Assembly (NCBI GenBank): GCA_019237115.1
Contig: JAFAHS010000062.1
Span: 101,002 to 165,001, forward strand
Reading direction: 5' to 3'
From: Deltaproteobacteria bacterium
GTDB lineage: Bacteria; Desulfobacterota; Binatia; Binatales; Binataceae
DNA: 64,000 bases
Shown: positions 9,332 to 18,654 of the stretch, piece by piece
Numbering within the stretch: the stretch's first letter is position 1
How the letters are laid out: the number at the start of each line of letters is the position of its first letter
Notes under the pieces: generated by a model
Databases searched by the model: none
What the model was told of the DNA's origin: nothing
The model's input: the letters and a program-made list of their open reading frames with translations, nothing else
Translations under genes and position numbers: made by a program

Positions 9332-10138
9332 TTACCTCCTGGGTGCCCCGGGCTTTCTGGGGTGCCCGAGCCCGCGCGTCCCGCGGTCGTGACGATGCTC
9401 ATGGTCGCTCAGCATCGAGAGGCGATAGGCGAGGCGCCGTTCCAAGGAAAGCCCTTCTCCGAGTGGCAACTCGAGCCCACCCCACACCGCGAGCTTGATT
9501 AGCGCGGCATTTTCGCGGGGCAGTCGGGCGAACCCTTGGGCCAGTTCCAGCGCGCGGCTCTCAAGCTTCGCCACCGAGACGACTTCGGCGACCAAACCTA
9601 TAAGCAATGCGTCTTGCGCGTCAATCCAGCGGCCCGAAACCGCCAGGTCCAGCGCGCGGCCGAGGCCAAGGCGGCGTGAGGCCGTCTGGGTGCCGGCGAC
9701 ACCGGGGATCATTCCGACTCCGGTCTCGGGCAGGCAAATCCGGGTATCTTCGGCAGCGATCGCGATGTCGCACAGGAGCGCCATCTCAAGTCCGCCGCCC
9801 ACGGTGAACCCGTGGACCGCCGCGATGGTCGCGACCGGCAGCGCCTTCAGGCGACCCCACACGTCGCGGCGGAAGCGAACCCAGCGCGCGACCACCGGCG
9901 ACGGCGCGGTGCCGAACTCGTGCAAATCGCCCCCGGTCGAGAAGGCGGCTCCGGCGCCGGTCAGGACCATCGCGCGGACTTCGAGGTCATCATGAACCGC
10001 GCTCAAGGCACCGAACAGGGCATCGCGCATCGCGACGTTGTAGGCGTTCAGCTGGTCGGGCCGATTCAGCGTCACCCACGCCACGGCGCCGCGTTTTTCG
10101 TAGAGGACCGCGTCAGCCCGGTCCACGCTCTCGCTCAT
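9332..10138 (-). CDS. enoyl-CoA hydratase/isomerase family protein
   Basis: Crotonase pattern (GAGAAFSTGGDLHEF; RICLPETGVGMIPGVAGTQ). Confidence 0.88.
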   Translation of the reverse strand: MSESVDRADAVLYEKRGAVAWVTLNRPDQLNAYNVAMRDALFGALSAVHDDLEVRAMVLTGAGAAFSTGGDLHEFGTAPSPVVARWVRFRRDVWGRLKALPVATIAAVHGFTVGGGLEMALLCDIAIAAEDTRICLPETGVGMIPGVAGTQTASRRLGLGRALDLAVSGRWIDAQDALLIGLVAEVVSVAKLESRALELAQGFARLPRENAALIKLAVWGGLELPLGEGLSLERRLAYRLSMLSDHEHRHDRGTRGLGHPRKPGAPRR

Positions 10139-11244
10139 AGTTCCAGAATATTCGCCAGCTTAAGCCGATGCTCGCTCGGATCACCGAACAGTATCGAGCT
10201 TGCGCGCGCGCGTTTGAAATACAGATGCGCAGGATGCTCCCAGGTGAAGCCCATGCCCCCGTGGATCTGGATGTTCTCGGCCGCGGCGTGAAAGTAGGAT
10301 TCCGAACAGTACGACTTGGCCAGATGCGCGCCTTCAAAGGCGTCTTCGCCATCGGCTATCGCGAACGCGGCGTGATAGGCGGCGGAACGTGCGAATTCCG
10401 TTTCCACCAACATATCGGCGCATTTGTGCTTGATCGCCTGAAACGAGCCGATCGGCCGGCCGAACTGGAGCCGGGTCTTCGCGTACTCGGTCGACATTTC
10501 CAGGCATCGCTGCGCACCGCCTACTTGCTCGGCGGCCAGCATCGCCACGCCCAGCGCCATGACCTGCTTGAGCGCCCCGGTCGCGTCACCCGCCGAGATG
10601 CGCGTGGCGGGGGTGTTGGAGAAATTCAGCCGCGCCATCTTGCGGGTCAGATCGAGGGTCGGTAGCGCACGCCGCTCCAACCCCGACGCGTTCGCTTCGA
10701 CCTGAAACAATGCCAGGCCATCGTCGGCCTTGGCTGCGACGATCAGCGCATCCGCGAGATGCCCGTCCAGAACATAATCCTTGAGTCCGCTCAGCTTCCA
10801 CTCGGACCCCGCGCGGGTCGCGCGCATCGCAATCGACGCCAGGTCCCATTTCCCGGCCGCCTCGGTCACCGCGAGGGTCGCGATCGATTGGCCCGCAGCG
10901 ATTGCGGGCAGCAGTTTCTTTTGCGCCGGTTCATCGCCAGCGCGCAGCAGCGCGTCCGCCGCCAGGACCGCGCTGGCCAGATAGGGTCCGCAGAACAACA
11001 CCCGTCCCATCTCCTCCATCGCGATCGCCAGCTCGACCGGGCCCAGGCCCGCACCACCATGTCGCTCCGGCACGATCAGGCCCAGCAGGGACAGTTCCGA
11101 TGCCATCCGTTCCCAGGTCTTGCGATCGTAACCCTGCTCGGTCTCCATCAGGGTGCGGACCGTCGGCTCGGGCGATTCGTTTTCCATGAATCGGCGCACC
11201 GTCTGGCGAAGTTCGTCGTGCTCGTGAGTGAAAGCGAAATCCAT
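10135..11244 (-). CDS. acyl-CoA dehydrogenase family protein
   Basis: MDFAFTHEHDELRQTVRRFMENE...; FGRPIGSFQAIKHKCADM; 4-bp overlap with downstream hydratase. Confidence 0.92.
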   Translation of the reverse strand: MDFAFTHEHDELRQTVRRFMENESPEPTVRTLMETEQGYDRKTWERMASELSLLGLIVPERHGGAGLGPVELAIAMEEMGRVLFCGPYLASAVLAADALLRAGDEPAQKKLLPAIAAGQSIATLAVTEAAGKWDLASIAMRATRAGSEWKLSGLKDYVLDGHLADALIVAAKADDGLALFQVEANASGLERRALPTLDLTRKMARLNFSNTPATRISAGDATGALKQVMALGVAMLAAEQVGGAQRCLEMSTEYAKTRLQFGRPIGSFQAIKHKCADMLVETEFARSAAYHAAFAIADGEDAFEGAHLAKSYCSESYFHAAAENIQIHGGMGFTWEHPAHLYFKRARASSILFGDPSEHRLKLANILEL

Positions 11245-11286
11245 GGTGGTCCTCTTGAGGTCCGTGATGATGGTAGACGCGGAAGC

Positions 11287-12516
11287 TCAGGCGCTGCGCG
11301 GAATCTGCTTCCACGGAACGTCCTTGTCAGAGCGCGGTTCGCCGGGCAAACCCAGCACGCGTTCGCCAAGGATGTTGCGCATGACTTCGGAGGTCCCGCC
11401 TTCAATCGAATTGGCGCGCGCCCGCAGGAACTGGTACTTGGTCAGCGAATTACGCCCTTCGCGGGCGCGCGAAGTGGGCCGTCGCCGCTTATAGCCGGGT
11501 TCGTAGATCAGCGAGTCTGCGCCCATCACGTCCATCGCGCATTCCCAGATGCGCTTGTTGAGCTCAGCCTGGGCAAGTTTGACGACCGAGCCCTCCGGCC
11601 CCGGGTTGCCCGCTTTGCGCGAGGCCTTCGCGCGCTGGGTGGTCATACGCAACAGTTCGGCTTCGATGTACAGCTTGGTAATTCGATCGCGCAGTAAAAT
11701 TTCGGCGTCCGGCGAGAACTGTCCCTGTTCGCGCGACTTCCACAAATTCATCAACACGCCGATCGAGCCGGCGCCGCGTCGCGTCGGGCCGCCGCCGCCT
11801 ATCGCGGTCCGTTCATTCATCAGGGTGGTGATGGCGACCTTCCATCCTTCGCCTTCGCGACCCATGAGGCGATCCGCGGGAATCTTCACGTCGGTCAGAA
11901 ACACTTCGTTGAACTCGGCTTCTCCGGTGATCTGATGCAGCGGCCGCACCTCGACACCCGGACTATGCATATCCAGCAGGAAGTACGACATCCCCGCGTG
12001 CTTGGGCGCATCGGGATTGGTGCGCGCCAGCAACATGCCCCAGTTCGAGACGTGGGCCAGGCTGGTCCAAACCTTCTGGCCATTCACCGCCCAGTAGTCA
12101 CCCTCGCGGGTCGCGCGAGTCGCCAGCCCCGCGACGTCGGAACCCGCGCTGGGCTCGCTGAAAAGCTGGCACCAGATGTCTTCGCCGGTGAAGATGCGGC
12201 GCAGGAGTGTGTTCCTCATCCAATCGGTACCGTGAGTGAGCACGGTCGGCGCGCCCATCCCGATGCCAATCGCGTTGATCATCATGTCATCGTAGTGGGT
12301 CGTCGCGTGCTTGCTGAGCTCGTCCGCAACCACCGCCTGCATGCCCGGGCTGATTCCCAAACCTCCGAATCCCTCGGGAAAGTGAACCCACGCCAGGCCG
12401 TGATCGTACTGCTTGCCGCGGAAGGTAAATTGGTCGACTTTGTCGGGATGCGCCTCTTCCAGAAGCGCGCGCACACGCTTGCGCAAATCCTCTTCGCTGA
12501 TCTCGTGCTGGGCCAT
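11287..12516 (-). CDS. acyl-CoA dehydrogenase family protein
   Basis: CQLFSEPSAGSDVAGLATRA; NGQKVWTSLAHV; EGGTSEVMRNILGERVLGLP. Confidence 0.93.
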   Translation of the reverse strand: MAQHEISEEDLRKRVRALLEEAHPDKVDQFTFRGKQYDHGLAWVHFPEGFGGLGISPGMQAVVADELSKHATTHYDDMMINAIGIGMGAPTVLTHGTDWMRNTLLRRIFTGEDIWCQLFSEPSAGSDVAGLATRATREGDYWAVNGQKVWTSLAHVSNWGMLLARTNPDAPKHAGMSYFLLDMHSPGVEVRPLHQITGEAEFNEVFLTDVKIPADRLMGREGEGWKVAITTLMNERTAIGGGGPTRRGAGSIGVLMNLWKSREQGQFSPDAEILLRDRITKLYIEAELLRMTTQRAKASRKAGNPGPEGSVVKLAQAELNKRIWECAMDVMGADSLIYEPGYKRRRPTSRAREGRNSLTKYQFLRARANSIEGGTSEVMRNILGERVLGLPGEPRSDKDVPWKQIPRSA

Positions 12517-12787
12517 CGATGTCCCGCTCCTTGCGAGCTCATCACATTTTCATATCACAGTTGGAGCCTGGCAGTAGACACTCGAATTGACCCGGGCACC
12601 ACTGATGCGACCGCCGCAGTGGTGGTCGCGCGAGCCTAAAAAGCTGCGTCCACTGGCGCCGGCGCGCGTTTTCTGGCGCTCCCAAACCTGTTCCGGTGAA
12701 GCTCAGGCCCGCTGCCCGATCATCCGAGGCTTCCGAGTGAGCTCCGGGAGTGTAAGGACCTTCAAACGAACCGACCCCGCGAACTTC

Positions 12788-14356
12788 TCAAACTGAATGC
12801 AGCTCGGCACTGTTGCTGTAAGCAACTGCCGGGCGGCCGCGTTCGTACACCACGCGCCCCCCGATCAACGTCATATCCACCGGCAGGCTCAGCAGTTCGG
12901 CGGGGTTCAAGGCCAGCGGGTTTCGCGGCAGGACGATGAGGTCGGCCAGCTGGTCCGATGCGATTTCGCCGGCATCGATACGCGCAAGGCGCGCCGCATC
13001 CCGGGTGAACATCGCAAACCCTTCACTCGATTCCAGACATTCCTCGGGTGCGAGTACCTGCCCATCTACCGTCGACCGCGAGATGGCTGCCGCGATTGCC
13101 GCCAGCGGCCGCGCGGGCGTTACGGGTGCATCGGTCGCACCGACCAGCTCAATTCCGGCCGCCAGCAGGCTGCGCGCCCGATAGAGATGCGGAACCAGGC
13201 CGGGCTCCTCGAGGTACTTGGGGCCGCGAAAATGCAAAAACCCGGGGTTGCTGACCACCCAGGCACCGCTCGCCGCGATTCGCGCAACAAGGTCCGGCGA
13301 GATCGTGCCGCCGTGTTCGATGCGGCACAGCGGAAGCGGCCGGTCGCTCGCAAACTGTCGGCGGGCGACCTCGATCGCATCGAGCGCCTGCTCGAGCTCC
13401 TCTATTTCGGTGGCGTGATAGGCGCAATCGAGACCGCTCCCCAGTGCAATCCGGGTGGAGCGCGCCATCCCACCTGCGCTGCGCCCGCCGGCCGGCATGA
13501 ACTTGAGCCCTGCAATCCGAATGCGTCCCGCGCGGGCGCGTTCCACGGCCAGCGGCAACGCATCGAGTTGCGGTGCTCCGAGCATCACCCCGACCCGCTG
13601 GCTTATCGCCCCCGAACTCGTCAGTTTGGCAAACAGCGCAAAATCGGAAGGTCCGTTGCGCACTGTCGCATCGGTGAAGGCAGTCACTCCGGCCGCGGCC
13701 AGTTCACGGCTCATCATAGCGGCACGAGACTCAATTTCCGCGGGAGTCACGCGCGGCAGATGCGCGCTGAGCCATTCCTCCATACCGACCAGGAGACCAG
13801 TCAGGCGTCCGCTCGCATCGCGAAGCATCTGCGCGCCATCCGGAGGCCGAAACTTGGGACTTTCCAGGCCCAGCTGATTGATCGCGCGTGTGTTCAGCCA
13901 CGAACCATGAAGCGTTTGATGGCGCAGTCGCAGCGGATTCTTGGGTACCGACTGGTCAAGCTCGTAGCGGGTCGGACCACGCTTTTCGGCGAGCATCGTT
14001 TCGTCGCAGCCGACGGCCCGCAGCCAATTGCCCGGGGGTGTCTTGGCCGCGGTAACGCGCAGATCGGCGAGCAAATCGCCGAGGGCGCGGCACCGCCCGA
14101 CCGAGATGCCGGTTATCGCCGCGGCGGCCTCGAGAAAATGTATGTGCGAATCGATAAACCCGGGCGCGACCGTGCGCCCCGCAAGCTTCACCAGGTGGGT
14201 TCGCGAACCGACACACGCTTTGAGGCGCTCAAAGGGTCCGTAGTCGACGATCCGTCCGGCGGCAATCGCCACCGAATCGCTGCCGGGCCGGCCAAAGACC
14301 TCCCCCTCGTGAAGAACCAGATCGGCATTGACCGTTTGATTGGCCACAGTCGCCAA
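12788..14356 (-). CDS. amidohydrolase family protein (YtcJ-like)
   Basis: GRTVAPGFIDSHIHFLEAA; YtcJ-like length and arrangement. Confidence 0.88.
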   Translation of the reverse strand: MATVANQTVNADLVLHEGEVFGRPGSDSVAIAAGRIVDYGPFERLKACVGSRTHLVKLAGRTVAPGFIDSHIHFLEAAAAITGISVGRCRALGDLLADLRVTAAKTPPGNWLRAVGCDETMLAEKRGPTRYELDQSVPKNPLRLRHQTLHGSWLNTRAINQLGLESPKFRPPDGAQMLRDASGRLTGLLVGMEEWLSAHLPRVTPAEIESRAAMMSRELAAAGVTAFTDATVRNGPSDFALFAKLTSSGAISQRVGVMLGAPQLDALPLAVERARAGRIRIAGLKFMPAGGRSAGGMARSTRIALGSGLDCAYHATEIEELEQALDAIEVARRQFASDRPLPLCRIEHGGTISPDLVARIAASGAWVVSNPGFLHFRGPKYLEEPGLVPHLYRARSLLAAGIELVGATDAPVTPARPLAAIAAAISRSTVDGQVLAPEECLESSEGFAMFTRDAARLARIDAGEIASDQLADLIVLPRNPLALNPAELLSLPVDMTLIGGRVVYERGRPAVAYSNSAELHSV

Positions 14357-14396
14357 CCCGCAGCGGCGGCAAACCCTCGCCCTGCGGGGCTCGTTA

Positions 14397-14540
14397 TCAG
14401 TCCGAGGAAGGCAGCGGCTTTGCTTCCTTGATCTTCATCTCGCCTTCACAACACTCCAGGGCACCCGGCCCCGCCTTGTTGCACAGCACCTCGGTGCCGC
14501 ACTTTTCGCACAGGTAGCGTTTGCCAAGCACGTTTGCCAT
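14397..14540 (-). CDS. desulforedoxin-like mini-protein, 47 aa (second copy)
   Basis: Manual translation MANVLGKRYLCEKCGTEVLCNKAGPGALECCEGEMKIKEAKPLPSSD; CxxC-x15-CC; absent from ORF track. Confidence 0.85.
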   Translation of the reverse strand: MANVLGKRYLCEKCGTEVLCNKAGPGALECCEGEMKIKEAKPLPSSD

Positions 14541-14587
14541 TTCTCGTATCTCTCCTTAGCGCTGCAGTCGAAAACAATTCGACTGCT

Positions 14588-15634
14588 TTACTTCAAACCT
14601 TGCGGAAATGGAATGTCGGAGACCTCGGCTTCGAGGTCTCCCGCGGTATCGGCGATGGTGAGCCGGGTCCCCGGCTTCCACGCGCTGTGATTCAGAATCG
14701 CCAGGGCGATGATGCCCAGCCGCGGAGAAACCGCAACACTGGTCAGGCGGCCGACTTCCTTGCCCTCGAACCGCGCCGATACATTCGGCGCCGGCACACG
14801 TTCACCCTCGACGACCAGGCCATAGAGCTTTTTCTTGAGACCGCCTCGCGCGGTCGCACGCTCGATAGTTTCCTGGCCGACGTAACATCCCTTGTCGAAT
14901 GAGATGGCGCGGCTAAGCCGCGCTTCCAAAGCGACGGTCTTGTCCGTGGAGTCAACCCCAACCCGCGCGATTCCGTTTTCGACCCGCACGATATCAATCG
15001 CGTCGGTGCTGATCGGCCGAAAATCCGCCCCCAGCGACTCGATGGACGAGAGGACCTCCGCGACCCTTTGGCGCGGCAGCAAAATCGTACCGGCGGACGC
15101 GCCGAACCGTGGCAGGTTGCCAATCGATATTTCACCCGCGCGGGTCCATCTCCACTCTTCCGGCACGACCGTATCCCCGGTAGCGGCCCGGATGGCCTCG
15201 GCAGCGCGCGGCCCCTCTACATCGACAACCACCAGGTCGGGGCAGTCCTCGAATTCCACGTCGTCGGCCACCAGCAGCTTCTCCAGATGCTCCCGCGCCC
15301 GGCTCCAGGCGGCCTGGTCGATTTCAATCAGAATCGAATCGTCGTCGATCCACGCGAAGAACTCGGCGATCAGGTGCGCGTGTTCGGTCAGGAACAGCGC
15401 CGCAACGATGGCGCCGGAGGGGGCATTCTTGATGACGTTGCTGCACATCCCGTGAAGGAACGACACCCGATCATCACCGACCACGCGAATGACCTTGCGC
15501 TCGAACAGCGCGCATACTCCAGCACCGCGCTTAAGCACATCGTAGTCAAGGCGCACCTCCCCTCGGTTGGCGGAGACCGGGGCCATGCTTCTGGTCGTTT
15601 GCTGGACGTTTTGCACGGTTACGGACTGCAGCAA
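14588..15634 (-). CDS. ygfZ: YgfZ-family folate-binding / GcvT-like protein
   Basis: Signature FDKGCYVGQETIERATARGG; C-terminal GcvT-like domain; start may be internal (MAPVSANRGE). Confidence 0.85.
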   Translation of the reverse strand: MLQSVTVQNVQQTTRSMAPVSANRGEVRLDYDVLKRGAGVCALFERKVIRVVGDDRVSFLHGMCSNVIKNAPSGAIVAALFLTEHAHLIAEFFAWIDDDSILIEIDQAAWSRAREHLEKLLVADDVEFEDCPDLVVVDVEGPRAAEAIRAATGDTVVPEEWRWTRAGEISIGNLPRFGASAGTILLPRQRVAEVLSSIESLGADFRPISTDAIDIVRVENGIARVGVDSTDKTVALEARLSRAISFDKGCYVGQETIERATARGGLKKKLYGLVVEGERVPAPNVSARFEGKEVGRLTSVAVSPRLGIIALAILNHSAWKPGTRLTIADTAGDLEAEVSDIPFPQGLK

Positions 15635-15773
15635 CTGCAGATTTTACTAGCCGGAGGGGACGCTCGCCACCCCACTCGGCCAAGCTCGGTTGCGCAGGAG
15701 TTTCGCGGTTCTGGCCGCGCTCTGCTGATGGCGGTCAATGGGATATGATCTAGCTGGAGGAAGCCGAACATCC

Positions 15774-15911
15774 ATGGGTCCGTTCTTGCTGGGATTGATA
15801 ATCGGATTTGGCGGCGCGCTTGCACTGTTCATTTACAACGAAGGCGACTTGTTCCTGAAGCTTTCGCAACAGGTCAAGCAGGCAGCTCAGCGGTTCAAGC
15901 AGTCGTCGTGA
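15774..15911 (+). CDS. 45-aa single-TM small protein
   Basis: MGPFLLGLIIGFGGALALFIYNEGDLFLKLSQQVKQAAQRFKQSS; GGAGG upstream of ATG; TM followed by amphipathic helix; absent from ORF track. Confidence 0.55.
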   Translation: MGPFLLGLIIGFGGALALFIYNEGDLFLKLSQQVKQAAQRFKQSS

Positions 15912-15922
15912 GGCAAACATAG

Positions 15923-16801
15923 GTGCGGGGACGGTCTCTGGTCCGCTGCGCATGCCTGGGCGCCATGATCGTCGGCTGGCAGATCGTTATCCGATTGGCG
16001 CACGCGGCGGATGCGCCCAAAGTCGTCATCAGCGCGCTTACCCCGGGCGGGGGGACCGTGCACGTAATCGGGTTTCTGGAAGGCACCGATCTCAAATCGG
16101 CGGGCATTTTCGATCGGGGTGAGAAGCTCAAGGACATCGACGTCGCCGGCACCCCCGGATCCCAACGCGTCAACTTTGATTTCGCGATTGAAGCTCCGTC
16201 CCCCACCATGATGATAGAAGTTACCGACGGGCTTGGCCGGTCTGCTTCCGCCCCAATCCTGTCAGCGAGCGCTCCGCCACCCATCGGCGCAGCCGTAAAC
16301 CCCGCGCCGGAATCCGCTGCCGCCGGTGAGGACACTGCGTCGGTTCCCGGCTCGCCGCCCGAAGGGTCCGGCAATGCGGTAGAGATCCCGCGCTACGGCG
16401 GCAGCGCGGCGCTTTCCCACCAACCCAATCCGCGCTTCCCCGGAGGGGTCGGCAACCCGATGACCAATGTCGAGATCGGCGTGATGAGCGTGCTCCCGGT
16501 CCTTGCAAAACCGGGCAGTTACGAAGTGACCGGGCAAATCGTGGGCGCAGGGGTTCGCCGTGCTGGCATCTTCGTCGGCGGCCGCCCGGTAAGGCCGATT
16601 CCGGTCGCGGCCGGGACCTTCACGCCCTTCGATGTGATCTTTCCGCTCACCGGGGGGCGCAACGCGACCATCCGCGCATACGGGGCGGGCAATGAGTACG
16701 TCGAGCTGCCGATAAGCGTGGATGGCCCGGCGGCCATGTACAACAATCCCTACACGCGACCGCGCGGGCTGCTGATAAATCCGTATGGTCCTCCGCCGTA
16801 A
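15923..16801 (+). CDS. secreted hypothetical protein with two related halves
   Basis: Hydrophobic N-terminus ending LAHAAD; VHVIGFLEGTDLKSAGIFDRGEKLKDIDVAG and YEVTGQIVGAGVRRAGIFVGGRPVRPIPVAAG look like an internal duplication. Confidence 0.65.
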   Translation: MRGRSLVRCACLGAMIVGWQIVIRLAHAADAPKVVISALTPGGGTVHVIGFLEGTDLKSAGIFDRGEKLKDIDVAGTPGSQRVNFDFAIEAPSPTMMIEVTDGLGRSASAPILSASAPPPIGAAVNPAPESAAAGEDTASVPGSPPEGSGNAVEIPRYGGSAALSHQPNPRFPGGVGNPMTNVEIGVMSVLPVLAKPGSYEVTGQIVGAGVRRAGIFVGGRPVRPIPVAAGTFTPFDVIFPLTGGRNATIRAYGAGNEYVELPISVDGPAAMYNNPYTRPRGLLINPYGPPP

Positions 16802-16876
16802 CGGGGCCAACTTGCCCGCTGGCGGTGGCTTGGATAAATTTCTGTTTCTTAACCTTCCCTCGAGAGTGCATAGACG

Positions 16877-17440
16877 ATGCTGATTCAAGCGACGCAACTC
16901 CGCGCCGGAATGGTGCTGGAATACAACAAGGACCTGTGGCGGGTGATGACGGTAACCCACATCACGCCGGGCAACTGGCGCGGGATGGTCCAAACCAAGC
17001 TGCGCAATATCAAGACCGGCTCGCAGACCGAAAACCGGTTTCGTTCCGAAGATCGCGTCGAACGCATCATCCTGAGCCAGCACACGATGCAATTTCTTTA
17101 TCAGGACGGCGATGATTTTCATTTCATGAACACCGAGACCTTCGAACAGATCACCATTCCAAAGGAGCTCATCGAGGAGGTCGCGGGTTTTCTCACGCCG
17201 AATCTGGAAGTCGAAGTCGAGTTCTACGAGACCACTCCCCTTAACGTGACCCTGCCCAAGACCGTCAGCCTCAAGGTGATGCAGACCGATCCCGGGATGA
17301 GAAACGCGGCAGTGACCAATACCTTGAAACCGGCAACCCTGGAGACCGGGATGGTGATCCAGGTCCCGCACTTCGTCGCCGAGGGCGACACGATTACGAT
17401 CAACACCGAGACCAAAGAGTACCTGTCGCGCTCCAAGTGA
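16877..17440 (+). CDS. efp: elongation factor P (Asn-tip variant)
   Basis: Full-length EF-P (187 aa), three domains; TPGNWRGMVQTKLRNIKTG at domain-I loop; C-terminal GMVIQVPHFVAEGDTITINTETKEYLSR. Confidence 0.96.
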   Translation: MLIQATQLRAGMVLEYNKDLWRVMTVTHITPGNWRGMVQTKLRNIKTGSQTENRFRSEDRVERIILSQHTMQFLYQDGDDFHFMNTETFEQITIPKELIEEVAGFLTPNLEVEVEFYETTPLNVTLPKTVSLKVMQTDPGMRNAAVTNTLKPATLETGMVIQVPHFVAEGDTITINTETKEYLSRSK

Positions 17441-18654
17441 GCGCCCCACCGCCCGGTCCGACGCCAACTGCCGCGCGGGACCGAGTGATGAACCGCGCAG
17501 GGCGTCAACCTCGGGAACGCAAACAGGAAGCGTCGCGGTCCCTGCGTTTTGGACCGCGACTGTTCATCGCGCAAACCCAACCCGGATTCGAGTTCGCCGC
17601 GTGGAGCGAGATCAAAGCGCGGGTGCCTGCCGCGCGCGAACAGGCGCGCCGCCAGGTTGGGGATCGCGCGGGACTGTCCATATTTACCGCCTCCACTCCC
17701 CACCAGTTGCGCTCGCTTCGCTGCACCGAAGACGTCCTGCTCCTGGCCGGCTATCGCTACGGCCTCAGCAGCGAATCCGCGGGACTCGATCAGATTCGTT
17801 CGGCCTCCCGCGAGGCGCCGTTTGTAGAAGAAGCGCTCAATGCGCGCGTGGTTTTCCAGCCCGCGGCACGCGCCGGACGTCGACTGCGCTTTCGGGTCGT
17901 CGCCCGACAAGTGGGCGACCATGAGTTTCGCCGCGTCGACCTCCAACGGGTGGTCCAGCTCGGCATCGCGGAACGCCGCGATCATACCTGGCGTCTCGAC
18001 GAGGACGCGGCCGACGTAGAATTCTGGGCAACCCAGATCGGCGACGAACTGCTGCTCGGGATCCGCCTGAGCGATGAGCGAATGCGCCACCGCGATTACA
18101 AGATCGCGCATCGACCCGGTTCGCTGCGCCCGGCCGTAGCCGCCGCGGTGGCCTGGCTTTCCGATCCGCGCGATGACGACATCGTCCTCGACCCGTTCTG
18201 TGGTGTCGGCACGGTGCTCATCGAGCGGGCCCACCTGGGACGCTATCGAAACCTCATCGGGAGCGATCGCGACCCGGGCGCGATTCGCGCCGCGCGTGAG
18301 AACTTCGGGCCGCGCTTCAAGCCGGTGGAACTCCACGACGACTGGGACGCCGGCGCACTGCCGCTTGGAGATGCGAGCGTGACCAAAATCGCAGCCAACC
18401 TGCCCTGGGGAATCAAGCACGGCTCGCATGTACTCAATCGCCGCCGCTACGGGGATTGGCTCGCGGAAATGAATCGCGTGCTGGCGCCGGAGGGGAAAAT
18501 GGTCCTGCTCACGGCGGAGTGGCGGCTGATGCGCGATCTGATCGAACGCGGCGCGCTGGCAGTCGAGAAAATGTCGCGGGTAACGGTGTTGGGTGCGCCG
18601 GCCTCGCTGTATCTGTGCAAAAAGGCCGTGACGCCCCTGATCACACGGCGTTGA
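17437..18654 (+). CDS. THUMP-type / UPF0020 class I SAM-dependent RNA methyltransferase
   Basis: VLDPFCGVGTVLIERAHLG motif I; ANLPWG catalytic NPPY-like motif; GTG start overlapping efp stop. Confidence 0.82.
   Translation: MSAPPPGPTPTAARDRVMNRAGRQPRERKQEASRSLRFGPRLFIAQTQPGFEFAAWSEIKARVPAAREQARRQVGDRAGLSIFTASTPHQLRSLRCTEDVLLLAGYRYGLSSESAGLDQIRSASREAPFVEEALNARVVFQPAARAGRRLRFRVVARQVGDHEFRRVDLQRVVQLGIAERRDHTWRLDEDAADVEFWATQIGDELLLGIRLSDERMRHRDYKIAHRPGSLRPAVAAAVAWLSDPRDDDIVLDPFCGVGTVLIERAHLGRYRNLIGSDRDPGAIRAARENFGPRFKPVELHDDWDAGALPLGDASVTKIAANLPWGIKHGSHVLNRRRYGDWLAEMNRVLAPEGKMVLLTAEWRLMRDLIERGALAVEKMSRVTVLGAPASLYLCKKAVTPLITRR

Noticed and set aside
12797-14431. 544-aa plus-strand ORF
   Set aside because: Antisense to amidohydrolase; Arg/Gln/His-rich composition typical of shadow ORFs
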